Part shown: positions 18,321 to 27,856 of the stretch, piece after piece
How positions within the stretch are numbered: position 1 is the first letter of the stretch
Layout: every line of letters starts with the position of its first letter
Origin: Natronorubrum halalkaliphilum
Lineage (GTDB): Archaea > Halobacteriota > Halobacteria > Halobacteriales > Natrialbaceae
DNA: 64,000 nt
Direction of reading: 5' to 3'
Assembly (NCBI RefSeq): GCF_009834785.1
Contig: NZ_WUYX01000069.1
Span: 207,697-271,696, forward strand
Notes under the pieces: generated by a model
Told to the model about the DNA's origin: nothing
Seen by the model: only the letters and a program-made list of their open reading frames with translations
Database searches by the model: none
Position numbers and translations under genes: made by a program

Positions 18321-18580
18321 GGATGCCGTTCGTCCCCGCCCGCTATAGCCGTGGTGTCGGAGCACGCTGGGCGTCGATTGCAAATCGAATCGACCGGCGG
18401 GTTCGAGCGCTCTCCTTTCATCACCTCGCAGGACCTAATAATTTTCCGGACTGTCGCTGTGAATTACAGGGCGGTGACGGTCGATCCGAGTACGGAAGGT
18501 ACTCGACAAGCGCTCTGTGCGGAACGACCCGCCGGGACCGCGGTGTTTTTCCGGGATGGGGACAAAGTGAAATCGAGTAG

Positions 18581-19627
18581 ATGACCACGGGCCAGACCGA
18601 ACCTTCAACCGACGCCGATCTCGAGTGGTGTTACGACGCCGTTCACGGCGTTTCGCGGACTTTTTCGATCACTATCGATCGGCTCGAGGAGCCGATGGCG
18701 AAACAGATCTGTATCGGCTACCTCCTCTGTCGAGTTGCTGACACGATAGAGGACGCGGGACACATTCCGCCGGAAACGCAGACAGAACTGCTAACGACGT
18801 ACGACCGATTGCTCGATCCGGAAACCGACCAGACCGCCTCGGCGTTTATGGACGACGTCGAGCCCTGGATTCCCGACGACCGAACGGACGACTGGGACGT
18901 CGTCGCCGAGACCCCCCGCGTCGTGCGGACGTTCGAATCCCTGGACGAGGAACCGCGCGAAATCATGCGCGACCCCGTCCGCGAACTCGTCGACGGGATG
19001 GCGATGTTCACCGATCGGTACGCCGACGAGGGCGGCCTCCGCCTGCAGACCTTAGAGGAACTCGAGGAGTACTGCTGGTACGCCGCCGGCACCGTCGGAA
19101 CGCTCATCACCGGGCTGGTCGCCCGTGGGGCGTCCCCGGAGCGAGCCGCGGAGATGCGGGAGAACGCCCGGTCGTTCGCCCTGCTCTTGCAGTTGGTCAA
19201 CATCGCCAAAGACGTCGAGTCGGACTACCACGACGAGAACAACGTCTATCTGCCCGCCGAATGGCTCGACGAGGAGGACGTCGACGTCGAGCGGGTTACC
19301 GACGAGTCCAATCACCGGGGCGTCACGAACGTCATTAAACGGGTCACCGGGCGAGCGGAGACCTACCTCGACGACGCACACCGGTATCTCGAGGTCGTCC
19401 CCGAGACCCACGGCAACAAGCTCGCGGCGTGGGCGATTCCGTACCTGCTCGCGGTGGGAACGATGCGCGAACTCCGCGAGCGTCCGGAGGACGTCATCCG
19501 CGACGGCGACGTCAAGATTTCCAGAGCGGAGGTGTACGCGCTGCTCCAGACGTTCGAAGGGGAGATTTCCCGATCGGCGCTGTCCGAACTCCGTAAGGAG
19601 ATGTCGGAAAAGCCCCTGCATCAGTAG
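18581..19627 (+). CDS. squalene/phytoene synthase family protein
   Basis: The 348-residue protein is a trans-isoprenyl diphosphate synthase of the head-to-head condensing class. The two Asp-rich motifs are RVADTIEDAGH near residue 50 and NIAKDVESDYHDENNVYLP near residue 210, with SRTFSITI at the N-terminus. DTIED and the overall pattern look closer to squalene synthase (farnesyl diphosphate farnesyltransferase) than to the haloarchaeal phytoene synthase CrtB. Squalene is abundant in haloarchaeal membranes. A phytoene synthase role cannot be excluded without a phylogeny. Confidence 0.87.
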   Translation: MTTGQTEPSTDADLEWCYDAVHGVSRTFSITIDRLEEPMAKQICIGYLLCRVADTIEDAGHIPPETQTELLTTYDRLLDPETDQTASAFMDDVEPWIPDDRTDDWDVVAETPRVVRTFESLDEEPREIMRDPVRELVDGMAMFTDRYADEGGLRLQTLEELEEYCWYAAGTVGTLITGLVARGASPERAAEMRENARSFALLLQLVNIAKDVESDYHDENNVYLPAEWLDEEDVDVERVTDESNHRGVTNVIKRVTGRAETYLDDAHRYLEVVPETHGNKLAAWAIPYLLAVGTMRELRERPEDVIRDGDVKISRAEVYALLQTFEGEISRSALSELRKEMSEKPLHQ

Positions 19628-19803
19628 CCGATTTACGCCACCGCCGGTCTCGCTCGCCGAGCCGCTCGAGTATCGGCCACCGGCCCAATCGTCTGGCCCG
19701 CCGACTGCTGGTTTCTATCCCGTTCTCCGTCCGTACGAGTATTCGTGGTCGCCCCACCGGATAGCTACAATCATATAATCCGAGTGGAGTGTGCCGTCAG
19801 AAA

Positions 19804-19809
19804 CTATAA
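19804..19809 (+). promoter_or_regulatory. TATA box of the small wHTH-like gene
   Basis: CTATAA lies 26-31 nt upstream of the ATG at 19835. That spacing places the transcription start at or next to the start codon, the leaderless arrangement common in haloarchaea. It supports the ATG at 19835 over the upstream in-frame start at 19745. Confidence 0.5.
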
Positions 19810-19834
19810 CAGCATTCCGGTCGACTACCCCTTC

Positions 19835-20128
19835 ATGTGTCGGGAAACGAAGCGCGAACCGGCGTGGGTGTCGGCGATCCGACTGGCATTTCTGCAGGGC
19901 CAGGTCGACGTCGACGGCGTGATGGAAGAAGCGAATCTGATCCCCGGTCGCGAAGGAACGGTTCGAGACGTGCTCTCGACGATGGCCGATCGGGACCTTC
20001 TCACGCCGGTCGCCGGAGTGGACGACCGGTACGTTCCGGGTCCCGTGCTCGTCGAATCCGACCGATACGACCTCGATTTCACCAAGGCCTCCGACGGCGG
20101 AGCCCATCGCTGGCAGTCGAGCGGGTGA
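19835..20128 (+). CDS. small winged-helix-like hypothetical protein
   Basis: This is a 97-residue protein beginning MCRETKREPAWVSAIRLAFLQG. Its predicted helices (DVDGVMEEANLIPGREGTVRDVLSTMADRDLLTPV) followed by a short wing-like strand pair resemble a winged-helix domain, so DNA binding is possible. It has no other recognisable motif. A TATA box 26-31 nt upstream supports the start. It precedes the AbrB-like gene by 61 bp on the same strand. Confidence 0.62.
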   Translation: MCRETKREPAWVSAIRLAFLQGQVDVDGVMEEANLIPGREGTVRDVLSTMADRDLLTPVAGVDDRYVPGPVLVESDRYDLDFTKASDGGAHRWQSSG

Positions 20129-20147
20129 CCCGCCCCCGCTCCGGGGT

Positions 20148-20161
20148 ATAGCGTAAGCTAT
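20148..20161. promoter_or_regulatory. inverted repeat upstream of the AbrB-like gene
   Basis: ATAGC-GTAA-GCTAT is a perfect 5-bp inverted repeat with a 4-nt centre, 29 bp upstream of the ATG at 20190. Its place over the promoter would suit an operator, perhaps autoregulatory. It could also act as a small transcript hairpin ending the preceding gene. Confidence 0.4.
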
Positions 20162-20189
20162 GTATTGACTAGGGTACTACGGCCCGACG

Positions 20190-20342
20190 ATGGGAACGCT
20201 CACGAATACGAAGGTTTCCGAAAAGAACCTGACGACGGTGCCGAAATCAGTTCGCAACTTCCTCGACGTCGGCGCCGGAGACCGAGTCGAGTGGCACGTC
20301 GAAGACGGACAGATCATCGTCAAAAAACTCGACGACGAGTAG
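20190..20342 (+). CDS. AbrB/SpoVT-like DNA-binding protein
   Basis: This 50-residue protein has the swapped-hairpin AbrB fold: MGTLTNTKVSEKNLTTVPKS, then VRNFLDVGAGDRVEWHVEDG and a final strand IIVKKLDDE. In haloarchaea such proteins are stand-alone transcription regulators or antitoxins. No toxin gene is adjacent, so a regulator role is more likely. It lies 374 bp upstream of coxG on the same strand, which makes it a candidate regulator of the CO dehydrogenase operon. Confidence 0.83.
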   Translation: MGTLTNTKVSEKNLTTVPKSVRNFLDVGAGDRVEWHVEDGQIIVKKLDDE

Positions 20343-20715
20343 GCCGTCTCGTTCTTTCGCCGCCGCGTTCGTAGGCGCGCTCGGTCTCGAGACGCTCCCG
20401 ACCGTGTTTCCGTGCTATCCGCTCGAGCGAAGTCCGTAACCGCGATCGATAACCGTGTGACGATGACCGTGTGAGTTCGATCATCGACTCGAGTTTCCCA
20501 GGTTCACGCCGTCGCGTGGCTTCTCGTTCGGTAGTCGCCCGAGCGGACGCTGGAATCTATCATTAAAAAGCACTAACGTTTATTTGTGTGGCACAGTATA
20601 ACACATGGTGTGGTAAATAGTATGCACATAGTGCAGGGTTATAAAAGATGACGGCGAGCGTTACCGGCCTACGACGAACACGACGGCCACGGCGAACGCG
20701 GATCGGGTGGTCGTA
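20343..20715. other. regulatory intergenic region upstream of coxG
   Basis: This 373-bp region has no supported gene. Its first 220 bp look featureless. From about 20560 it is AT-rich and holds three small palindromes and a strong TATA box (given separately). A 22-codon frame from 20648 to 20716 overlaps the coxG start as TAATG. It begins too close to the TATA box to be carried by that transcript. Confidence 0.6.
20587..20646 (+). promoter_or_regulatory. CO dehydrogenase operon promoter with palindrome cluster
   Basis: A canonical TATA box TTATAAAA lies at 20639-20646. Just upstream are three dyads: TGTG-G-CACA (20587-20595), ACAC-ATG-GTGT (20601-20611) and TGCAC-ATA-GTGCA (20623-20635). The last two share the core CACATRGTG, 23 bp apart. 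Transcription should start near 20670, giving a leader of about 45 nt before coxG. The palindromes sit where activators or repressors usually bind in archaea. The regulator is unknown; Lrp/AsnC-type and AbrB-type proteins are candidates. Confidence 0.62.
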
Positions 20716-21309
20716 ATGGAGTTCGACGGCGAATTCGAACTCGAGGACGTCCCACCGGAACAGGCGTGGATCGTCCTCTCCGATCCGGTCGCGGTCAGGA
20801 ACTCGCTGAAGGGCTGTCGGTACATCACGCCGATGGACGACGACTTCAGCTACGACGAGTACGAACCCGACGAGAACCTCGAGACGCTGCCCGAAGCCGA
20901 TCCGGAGGCCGTCGCCGAGCGCGCGTTCAAAGAGGGACAGCAGTACGCCGCGTTGATGCAGGTCGGCGTCGGCAGCGTTAAACCTCGATTCGAGACGACG
21001 GTGACGATCGAAGAGCGCGACGAGGAGCAGTTCATCATGACCGCCACCGGAAGCGGGACGGCGAGCGGGAGCAGCTTCAGCATGGAGTCGGGGATGCAGA
21101 TTCATCCGCTGGAAGGAAGCGAGGGCTCGCGGATCGAGTGGTGGACCGAAGCGGACATCTCGGGACGGATCGCCCAGCTCGGGTCGCGGGTCATCGAGCC
21201 CGTCGCGAACAAGATCGTGAGCAACTTCTTCGGTGATATCGAGCGCCAGATGAGCGACGTCGAAGAGACGGATTCGGGGATCACAGACCGGATCCGCGGG
21301 ATGCTATGA
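20716..21309 (+). CDS. coxG: CoxG-like SRPBCC protein
   Basis: This 197-residue protein has the SRPBCC (START-like) fold of the CoxG family: [21 protein letters not shown] at the N-terminus, [10 protein letters not shown], and a C-terminal region ending in a helix ([13 protein letters not shown]). CoxG is reported to help recruit or anchor CO dehydrogenase at the cytoplasmic membrane and to deliver quinone. Here it is the first gene of the operon and its stop overlaps the coxM start (ATGA). A GTG at 20707 would add three residues. An acidic insertion (residues 45-75) is a haloarchaeal feature. Confidence 0.85.
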   Translation: MEFDGEFELEDVPPEQAWIVLSDPVAVRNSLKGCRYITPMDDDFSYDEYEPDENLETLPEADPEAVAERAFKEGQQYAALMQVGVGSVKPRFETTVTIEERDEEQFIMTATGSGTASGSSFSMESGMQIHPLEGSEGSRIEWWTEADISGRIAQLGSRVIEPVANKIVSNFFGDIERQMSDVEETDSGITDRIRGML

Positions 21310-22193
21310 AAGCGGCACAGTTCGAACAGCACGAACCCGAAACCGTCGAAGAGGCGGTGAGCCTCCTCGAGAGCTTGGACGACCGGGCGATCCTGGCCGG
21401 CGGCCAGAGTATGGTGCCGATGCTTCGGTTCCGACTTGCGGTTCCGGAGACCGTTATCGACATCAATCAGATCGACGCACTCGACTATCTCGAGGAGGAC
21501 AACGACTGGCTCAGGATCGGCGCACTCGCGCGTCACGCGGACGTCGAGCACGCCGACGTGATCCAGGAGAAGTACGGCAGCTTCGCCGACGCGGCCCCGC
21601 TCGTCGCGGACCCGCAGATCCGCAATCGCGGCACCGTCGCCGGCGCGGTCGCGCAGGCGGACCCGAAGGGCGACTGGGGGAGCGTGCTGCTCGCCCACGA
21701 GGGCGAGGTCGTCGCGCACGGACCGGACGGCGAGCGGACCATTCCGGCGGACGAGTTCTTCCTGTTGCCCTACGATACGACCCTCGACGAGAACGAACTC
21801 CTCACCGAGCTTCGCGTGCCGACGCCGGCGGCCCACGAGGGGAGCGCCTACCACAAACTCAAGCGCAAGGTCGGCGACTACGCGATGGCCGGCTCCGCGG
21901 CGCGGCTCGTCCTCGACGACGACGGACGGATCGAACGCGCGGGGATCGGGCTCACCGCCGTCGACATCACGAACGTCCGAGCGACGGACGCCGAGGACCA
22001 CCTCGAGGGCGAGCGGCCGGGAAGCGACCTGTTCAAACGCGCCGGCGAACTGGCGGCCGAACAGTCCAATCCCGAGTCCGACGAACACGGCGATGCGGGC
22101 TACAAGGAACGAATGGTAAACGTCCTGACCCAGCGCGCACTCGGCGACGCCGCCGAACGCGCCGGACTGGTCAAACGGAGGGTAACACAGTGA
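21306..22193 (+). CDS. coxM: aerobic CO dehydrogenase, FAD-binding medium subunit
   Basis: This 295-residue flavoprotein subunit carries electrons from the 2Fe-2S clusters to the quinone pool. FAD-binding motifs are [14 protein letters not shown] (residues 33-46) and [19 protein letters not shown] (about 106-124), and the C-terminal CO_deh_flav_C region is present. It starts inside the coxG stop and its own stop overlaps the GTG start of coxS, so translation is coupled. The order M-S-L is the one used by aerobic CO dehydrogenases rather than most xanthine dehydrogenases. Confidence 0.92.
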   Translation: MKAAQFEQHEPETVEEAVSLLESLDDRAILAGGQSMVPMLRFRLAVPETVIDINQIDALDYLEEDNDWLRIGALARHADVEHADVIQEKYGSFADAAPLVADPQIRNRGTVAGAVAQADPKGDWGSVLLAHEGEVVAHGPDGERTIPADEFFLLPYDTTLDENELLTELRVPTPAAHEGSAYHKLKRKVGDYAMAGSAARLVLDDDGRIERAGIGLTAVDITNVRATDAEDHLEGERPGSDLFKRAGELAAEQSNPESDEHGDAGYKERMVNVLTQRALGDAAERAGLVKRRVTQ

Positions 22194-22840
22194 CAGACAC
22201 ACGAGAGATCACGCTGACGGTCAACGGAACCGAACACACGATCGAGGTCGAGCCTCGGCAGCTGCTCGTCCACGCGATCAGGGAGGAACTGGACCTGACC
22301 GGAACCCACATCGGCTGTGACACCGGCAACTGCGGGGCGTGTACCGTCCTGAGGGACGGGGAGCCGATCAAGTCCTGTCTGATGTTCGCGACCCAGGCCG
22401 ACGGGAGCGACCTCATGACCGTCGAGGGGATGGAAGACCTCCCCGAAGCCGGCGGCGAGTTACATCCGTTACAGGAGGGGTTCCGCGAGGAACACGGCCT
22501 GCAGTGTGGCTACTGCACGCCGGGAATGATCATGGCCGGGAAGGCGTTGCTCGACGAGAATCCGAACCCGAGCGAAGCCGACATTCGGGAAGCGATCAGC
22601 GGCAATCTCTGTCGGTGTACCGGCTACCAGAACATCGTTCGGTCGATCGAGTACGCCGCCGAGGAACTCGAGCACGGAGAGATCGCGGCCGCGGACGGCG
22701 GAGTCGCGATCGACGCCGACGCCAACGCTGACGGCGAGTTCGACTGCGGCGTCGAGAACTGCTGTGGCGGGCCGGCGGCGGAGGGGGACGGCGACGGCGA
22801 CCGTGGCTCCGATCCCGCCTCGAGAGGTGAACGCCGATGA
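22190..22840 (+). CDS. coxS: aerobic CO dehydrogenase, 2Fe-2S small subunit
   Basis: The 216-residue subunit starts at a GTG. It binds two [2Fe-2S] clusters: plant-type ferredoxin cysteines in [13 protein letters not shown] and the helical-domain cysteines in [11 protein letters not shown] and CRCTGYQNI. The family is normally about 160 residues. The extra 50 or so residues here form an Asp/Gly-rich tail containing a further CGVENCCGG cysteine cluster, which is unusual. The stop overlaps the coxL start (ATGA). Confidence 0.93.
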   Translation: MTDTREITLTVNGTEHTIEVEPRQLLVHAIREELDLTGTHIGCDTGNCGACTVLRDGEPIKSCLMFATQADGSDLMTVEGMEDLPEAGGELHPLQEGFREEHGLQCGYCTPGMIMAGKALLDENPNPSEADIREAISGNLCRCTGYQNIVRSIEYAAEELEHGEIAAADGGVAIDADANADGEFDCGVENCCGGPAAEGDGDGDRGSDPASRGERR

Positions 22841-25320
22841 GCAGCGACTCCGAACGGTTCGCGGAAGCGGAGGACGGCGGTCCCCAACCCGAGAAACACT
22901 GCGGCCACGGCCGCGGCGGAATGGGTGAAGAAGTCAAACGCAAGGAGGACCAGCGGTTCATCACCGGCCGCGGCAACTACGTCGACGACATCAAGAAGTC
23001 GGGGATGCTCCACTGCGAACTCGTCCGCAGTCCGCACGCCCACGCTCGGATCGAGGACATCGACAAGTCCCGCGCGCTGGAGGTCGACGGCGTCGTCGCC
23101 GTGCTCACCGCGGACGACCTCCTCGAGTACGATCTCGCGACGATGCCGACGCTGATGGACGACACCCAGGACGTCCTGGTCAACGACAAGGTCAAGTTCC
23201 AGTCCCAGGAGGTCGCCGCGGTCATCGCGACCGATCGGTACACGGCGAAAGACGGCGCGCAGAAGGTCGACGTCGACTACGACGTGCTGGATCCGGTCGT
23301 CGACGCCGCGGACGCGCTCGAGGACGACGCGCCGCTGATCAGGGACGATATCGAGGGCCAGGAGGACAACCACTGTCTGGACTGGGAGACCGGCGACGAG
23401 GAAGCGACCGCCGAGGTGTTCGACGAGGCACCGGTCACCGTCACGGAGCAGATGCTCTACCAGCGACTCCACCCCGCGCCGATCGAGACCTGCGGTGCCG
23501 TCGGCGACTACGACCCCGGGAAGGACAAGCTGACGGTCCACATGACCTCGCAGGCGCCGCACATCCACCGCACGCTATTCGCGCAGGTCTCGGGGATTCC
23601 GGAACACAAGATCCGGATCGTTAGCCCGGACGTGGGCGGCGGGTTCGGCAACAAGGTGCCGATCTATCCCGGCTACGTCGTCGCCGCGGCGGCGTCGTAC
23701 GTCCTCGAGCAGCCGGTGAAGTGGGTCGAGGAGCGCTCGGAAAACATCCAGTCGACCGGCTTCGCCCGCGACTACGATATGCAGGGCGAACTCGCCGCGA
23801 CCGAAGACGGCGAGATTCTGGCGGTTCGAACCGACGTGCTCGCGGACCACGGCGCGTACAACGCCGTCGCCCAGCCGTCGAAGTTCCCCGCCGGGTTCTT
23901 CAACATCTTCACCGGATCCTACGACATCGACACGGCCTACGGCACGCTGACGGCCGCCTACACCAACACCGCACCCGGCGGCGTGGCCTATCGCTGCTCG
24001 TTCCGCGTGACGGAGGCTGTCTACCTCATCGAACGGATGGTGAAGGTGCTGGCCGACGAGCTCGGAATGGATCCCGCCGAAATCCGGCGGAAGAACTTCA
24101 TCCAGCCCGAGCAGTTCCCCTACGAGAGTCCGACGGGGTGGAACTACGACTCCGGCGACTACGAGAAGGCGCTCGACAAGGCCCTCGAGATGGCCGACTA
24201 CGACCACTACCGCGAGGAACAGCAGCGCCGGATCGAAACCGACGCCGACAAACTGCTCGGCATCGGCATCTCGTCGTTCACCGAAGTCGTCGGCGCAGGA
24301 CCCGGGAAGAGCTGTGACATCGCCGGCGTCGAGATGTTCGACTCCGCGGAGATTCGGGTCCACCCGACGGGGAACGCGACGGTCCGCGTCGGCGTCCAGA
24401 CGCAGGGCCAGGGCCACGAGACCACCTTCGCTCAGATCGTCGCCGAGGAACTCGGCATGGACGTCGACGACATCACGGTCGAACACGGCGACACCGATAC
24501 GGACCCCTACGGCCTGGGAACGTACGGCTCGCGGAGCACGCCCGTCGCTGGGGCGGCCGCGGCCGTCGCCTCGCGGAAGGTCCGCGAGAAGGCCAAAGCC
24601 ATCGCAGCCAACGAACTCGAGGCCGCCGAGGAGGACATCACGTGGGACCGCGAGAGCGGCGAGTTCCACGTCGCCGGCGCGCCGGATCGCTCGATATCGA
24701 TCACCGAGATCGCGGCCGGGGCGTACATGAACAAGCCGGCCGGCGAGGATCCGGGACTCGAGGCGGTCAACTACTACGATCCGCCGGAGATGACCTACCC
24801 CTTCGGTTCCTACATCGTGGTCGTGGAAGTCGACCGCGAGACGGGCGAGGTTGAGTTCGAGAAGTTCGTCGCCGTCGACGACTGCGGCAACCGGATCAAC
24901 CCGATGATCATCGAGGGCCAGATTCACGGCGGGCTGGCCCAGGGGATCGGGACGGCGATGATGGAACACGTCACCTTCGACGACAACGGCAACGTCACCG
25001 GCGGCGACTTCATGAACTACCTGCTGCCGACGTCGATGGAGATTCCGAACTTCGAAACCGGCCACACCGTGACGCCGTCGCCCCACCATCCGATCGGTGC
25101 GAAGGGCGTCGGCGAGTCGCCGACGGTGGGCTCGCCGCCGGCGATCGTCAACGCGGTCGTCGACGCCATGGCCCACGGCGGGATCAGCCACATCGAGATG
25201 CCGATGACGCCCGACGTCGTCTGGGAGAAACTCGACGAGGCGGGACTCGCCGCGGATCCCGCCGACGCGATCGCACTCGAGTTCGACGGCCAGTGGAGCG
25301 ACGAAGCGGCGGACGACTGA
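22837..25320 (+). CDS. coxL: form I aerobic CO dehydrogenase, molybdenum large subunit
   Basis: The 827-residue catalytic subunit oxidises CO to CO2 at a Mo-Cu centre bound to molybdopterin cytosine dinucleotide. The active-site loop AYRCSFR is the form I signature. Its cysteine is residue 387, matching Cys388 of the Oligotropha enzyme, which holds the copper ion. The essential glutamate lies in GVGESPTVG (Glu760). Other family blocks include [13 protein letters not shown] and [15 protein letters not shown]. The N-terminal 35 residues are acidic with a CGHGRGGMG segment. It directly follows coxS and precedes maturation genes, so the complex should be functional. Confidence 0.95.
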   Translation: MSSDSERFAEAEDGGPQPEKHCGHGRGGMGEEVKRKEDQRFITGRGNYVDDIKKSGMLHCELVRSPHAHARIEDIDKSRALEVDGVVAVLTADDLLEYDLATMPTLMDDTQDVLVNDKVKFQSQEVAAVIATDRYTAKDGAQKVDVDYDVLDPVVDAADALEDDAPLIRDDIEGQEDNHCLDWETGDEEATAEVFDEAPVTVTEQMLYQRLHPAPIETCGAVGDYDPGKDKLTVHMTSQAPHIHRTLFAQVSGIPEHKIRIVSPDVGGGFGNKVPIYPGYVVAAAASYVLEQPVKWVEERSENIQSTGFARDYDMQGELAATEDGEILAVRTDVLADHGAYNAVAQPSKFPAGFFNIFTGSYDIDTAYGTLTAAYTNTAPGGVAYRCSFRVTEAVYLIERMVKVLADELGMDPAEIRRKNFIQPEQFPYESPTGWNYDSGDYEKALDKALEMADYDHYREEQQRRIETDADKLLGIGISSFTEVVGAGPGKSCDIAGVEMFDSAEIRVHPTGNATVRVGVQTQGQGHETTFAQIVAEELGMDVDDITVEHGDTDTDPYGLGTYGSRSTPVAGAAAAVASRKVREKAKAIAANELEAAEEDITWDRESGEFHVAGAPDRSISITEIAAGAYMNKPAGEDPGLEAVNYYDPPEMTYPFGSYIVVVEVDRETGEVEFEKFVAVDDCGNRINPMIIEGQIHGGLAQGIGTAMMEHVTFDDNGNVTGGDFMNYLLPTSMEIPNFETGHTVTPSPHHPIGAKGVGESPTVGSPPAIVNAVVDAMAHGGISHIEMPMTPDVVWEKLDEAGLAADPADAIALEFDGQWSDEAADD

Positions 25321-25445
25321 CCGATGCTCGGCCGCGAGACTGAGACGGGGGTCTCCGCCCGCAGATCACCGGCGGACCTGACGTGTGCGTCGGCAACCGC
25401 CAGCGCCGACGCGTTCGCCGCCGAATCCGATTTGATGCCACCGAA

Positions 25446-26756
25446 ATGACACCGGACACACCACCACCAGACACCGACGATACCGAGTCACCGACCGATG
25501 CAAGCGATCGAGCCGCCGCAGTGACCGACGGCGATCTCGACCGGCGAGAGCGCGCCCTGGCAGATCGCAGGGAACCCTACGCCCGGGCGACCGTCGTCCG
25601 GCGCGAGGGGCCGATCTCGGCCAACGTCGGCGATCGAGCGCTTATCACGAGCGACGGCGACCTCACCGGGTGGGTCGGCGGAGCCGCCTGCGCACAGTCG
25701 CGGGTCCGTAGCGAGGCCCGCGCGGCCATCGAAGACGGCGATCCGCGGCTGCTCGGTCTCGCACCTGATCCCGACGAGATCGACCGCCCGGGACTCGACG
25801 CCTTTCCGATGACGTGTCACAGCGAGGGGACCCTCGAGGTGTTCGTCGAACCGATCGTCCCGTCGACGAGCCTCCTCATCGTGGGCGGTTCACAGATCGC
25901 TCGTTCGCTGGCCAGACTGGCGAGCGAGCTCGATGTCGATATTACCGTTGTTGATCCGGAGGCGGAGGCTGGGGAGGAGAGGGAAGCGGAGAAAGAAGAG
26001 AGAGATTCAGAGCCGACCCCGGCAGCCGACGGCCTCCCGAGCGAGGCCGCGGTACTCACCACGCTCGAGCCGGCGGCGATCGCCGACGCGGTCGCCGGCT
26101 CCGGCCCGTTCGTCGTCGTGGCCTCGATGGGAGAGTACGACGCTCGAGGGGTCGCCGCGGGCGTGCTCGCGGATGCGCCGTACATCGGTCTCGTGGCGAG
26201 CAACGTGCGCGCACGCACCGTCGTCGATCGCGCCGCGGGCCTCCTCGATCGAGACCCCGAGACGGTTCGGACGGCGGTGACGAACCCGGCCGGCGTCGAC
26301 ATCTCGGCCGCCACGGGAGCGGAGATCGCCGCGAGCGTGCTCGCCGAACTGATCGACGTGCGGGCCGGTACCGGCGCGGGTGCGGTAACCGCGTCGGCGA
26401 CGCGTTGTGCCGAGGAGTCGGCCGAGTCTTCGACGGCGGTTCCGTCCGCGGACGCGGACGATGCGGTCGAGAACGGTGAGAACGGGGCGGAAACTGCCTC
26501 GCGTTGTGGGGGCACCGACGAAGGCGAGACGACGGCGACGGAAGCGACGACGGCGACCGAGCCGACGCAGGAGCCGGCTGACGAATCGGCTATCGATCCC
26601 GTCTGTGGCATGACCGTCGAGCCGGGAGACGCCCCGAGTGTGACCCACGAGGGATCCGTCTACCACTTCTGTTGTCACGGCTGCGCCGACGCGTTCCGGA
26701 CCGACCCCGACGAGTATCTCGAGACCAGCGAGGACGAGGAACTGACCGCGACATGA
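25446..26756 (+). CDS. XdhC/CoxI-family maturation protein fused to a C-terminal YHS domain
   Basis: The 436-residue protein combines an XdhC/CoxI N-terminal region (ATVVRREGPISANVGDRALI, GWVGGAACAQS), an XdhC Rossmann domain (SLLIVGGSQIARSLARLA, SMGEYDARGVAAGVLADAPYIGLVAS) and a C-terminal YHS domain. The YHS region has DPVCGMTVEPGD and HFCCHGCADAFRTDPDEYL, the cysteine pattern that binds metals such as copper. An acidic linker of about 90 residues separates them. XdhC proteins bind molybdenum cofactor and promote its sulfuration. The metal-binding domain suggests a role in handling the copper of the CO dehydrogenase site, which is inference. Its stop overlaps the coxD start. Confidence 0.84.
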   Translation: MTPDTPPPDTDDTESPTDASDRAAAVTDGDLDRRERALADRREPYARATVVRREGPISANVGDRALITSDGDLTGWVGGAACAQSRVRSEARAAIEDGDPRLLGLAPDPDEIDRPGLDAFPMTCHSEGTLEVFVEPIVPSTSLLIVGGSQIARSLARLASELDVDITVVDPEAEAGEEREAEKEERDSEPTPAADGLPSEAAVLTTLEPAAIADAVAGSGPFVVVASMGEYDARGVAAGVLADAPYIGLVASNVRARTVVDRAAGLLDRDPETVRTAVTNPAGVDISAATGAEIAASVLAELIDVRAGTGAGAVTASATRCAEESAESSTAVPSADADDAVENGENGAETASRCGGTDEGETTATEATTATEPTQEPADESAIDPVCGMTVEPGDAPSVTHEGSVYHFCCHGCADAFRTDPDEYLETSEDEELTAT

Positions 26757-27856
26757 CGGGCGAGTCGCCGACCGAACCGTTCGAAGCGATCTCCGAGTCG
26801 ACGCTGCGAGAGCGATTCGAGCAGCAGAATTACGTCGCGGACGATCGGCTCATCACGACCGTCTACCTTGCGATACAGCTCGGGCGGCCGCTCCTCGTCG
26901 AGGGGCCGCCCGGCAGCGGAAAGACCGAACTCGGGAAGGTCCTCGCGGAGGGGTTCGAGACGGAGCTGATCCGCCTCCAGTGTTACGAAGGGCTGACCGC
27001 CGAGAACGCCCTCTACGAGTGGAATTACACGAAACAGCTCCTCGCGGTGCAGTCGAACGAGGGGACGGTCGCCGGTGGAACGCGGGCCGACGGTCAAGTG
27101 GCCGATCCAGACGCACAGGCGGGATCCGGTACCGATCTCGATTCCGCCGTCAGCGATCCGAACGGAAGCGGGAGCGGGGACGGGACTGGGAACAGGGATC
27201 AACACCCGAACGCGAGCAGCGAGGACAGCCCCCGCTCCATCTTCGACGACGAGTATCTGCTCGAGCGCCCGCTCTTGCGCGCGCTCACCGCCGGAGACGA
27301 CCGGTCGCCGGTCTTGCTGATCGACGAGATCGATCGGGCCGACGAGGCGTTCGAGGCGTTCCTGCTGGAACTCCTCTCCGATTACCAGGTCTCGATTCCG
27401 GAGTTGGGCGTGGTCAGCGCCGACAATCCGCCGGTCGTCGTCCTCACCTCGAACCGAACCCGCGGTCTCAGCGACGCGCTCAAACGGCGCTGTCTGTACC
27501 TCCACGTCGAGCCGCCGTCGTTCGAAACGGAGTACGAAATCGTCTCTCGCAAAGTGCCCGAACTCGACGCCGCGATCGCGGCCGAAGTGTGTGCCGTCGT
27601 CGAACGCCTCCGCGAGGAGTCGTTCCTCAAACGTCCGGGGGTTGCCGAGACGCTCGACTGGGCTCGAGCGGTCGCGACGCTTCGGGCGGACGGCGACGGC
27701 GAGTCGCTTTCGACGGCCGAGATCGAGCGCACGATCGGCTGTCTGCTGAAAGAAGTCGAAGACGTCAGCCGGGTCGATACCGCGTTGCTGGAACAGCTTC
27801 GCGACGCCGCGGCGACGGCCCGTGACCGGGACGAACCGACCGATACGGACACATGA
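26753..27856 (+). CDS. coxD: CoxD-like MoxR-type AAA+ ATPase
   Basis: This 367-residue MoxR-family chaperone has Walker A GPPGSGKTEL, Walker B LLIDEIDRAD and sensor 1 VVVLTSNRTRGLSDAL. CoxD is needed to build the Cu-S-Mo site of CO dehydrogenase. Between the Walker A region and Walker B there is an insertion of about 60 residues rich in Asp, Gly and Ser (27045-27240) that ordinary CoxD proteins lack. The ATG at 26753 overlaps the preceding stop and the TGA at the end overlaps the coxE start, so it is inside the translationally coupled operon. Confidence 0.9.
   Translation: MTGESPTEPFEAISESTLRERFEQQNYVADDRLITTVYLAIQLGRPLLVEGPPGSGKTELGKVLAEGFETELIRLQCYEGLTAENALYEWNYTKQLLAVQSNEGTVAGGTRADGQVADPDAQAGSGTDLDSAVSDPNGSGSGDGTGNRDQHPNASSEDSPRSIFDDEYLLERPLLRALTAGDDRSPVLLIDEIDRADEAFEAFLLELLSDYQVSIPELGVVSADNPPVVVLTSNRTRGLSDALKRRCLYLHVEPPSFETEYEIVSRKVPELDAAIAAEVCAVVERLREESFLKRPGVAETLDWARAVATLRADGDGESLSTAEIERTIGCLLKEVEDVSRVDTALLEQLRDAAATARDRDEPTDTDT

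Noticed and set aside
20648-20716. 22-codon upstream open frame ending in TAATG over the coxG start
   Set aside because: Its ATG is only 2 nt from the TATA box, upstream of the expected transcription start, so it would not be in the message. Its product is Arg-rich, unlike haloarchaeal proteins.
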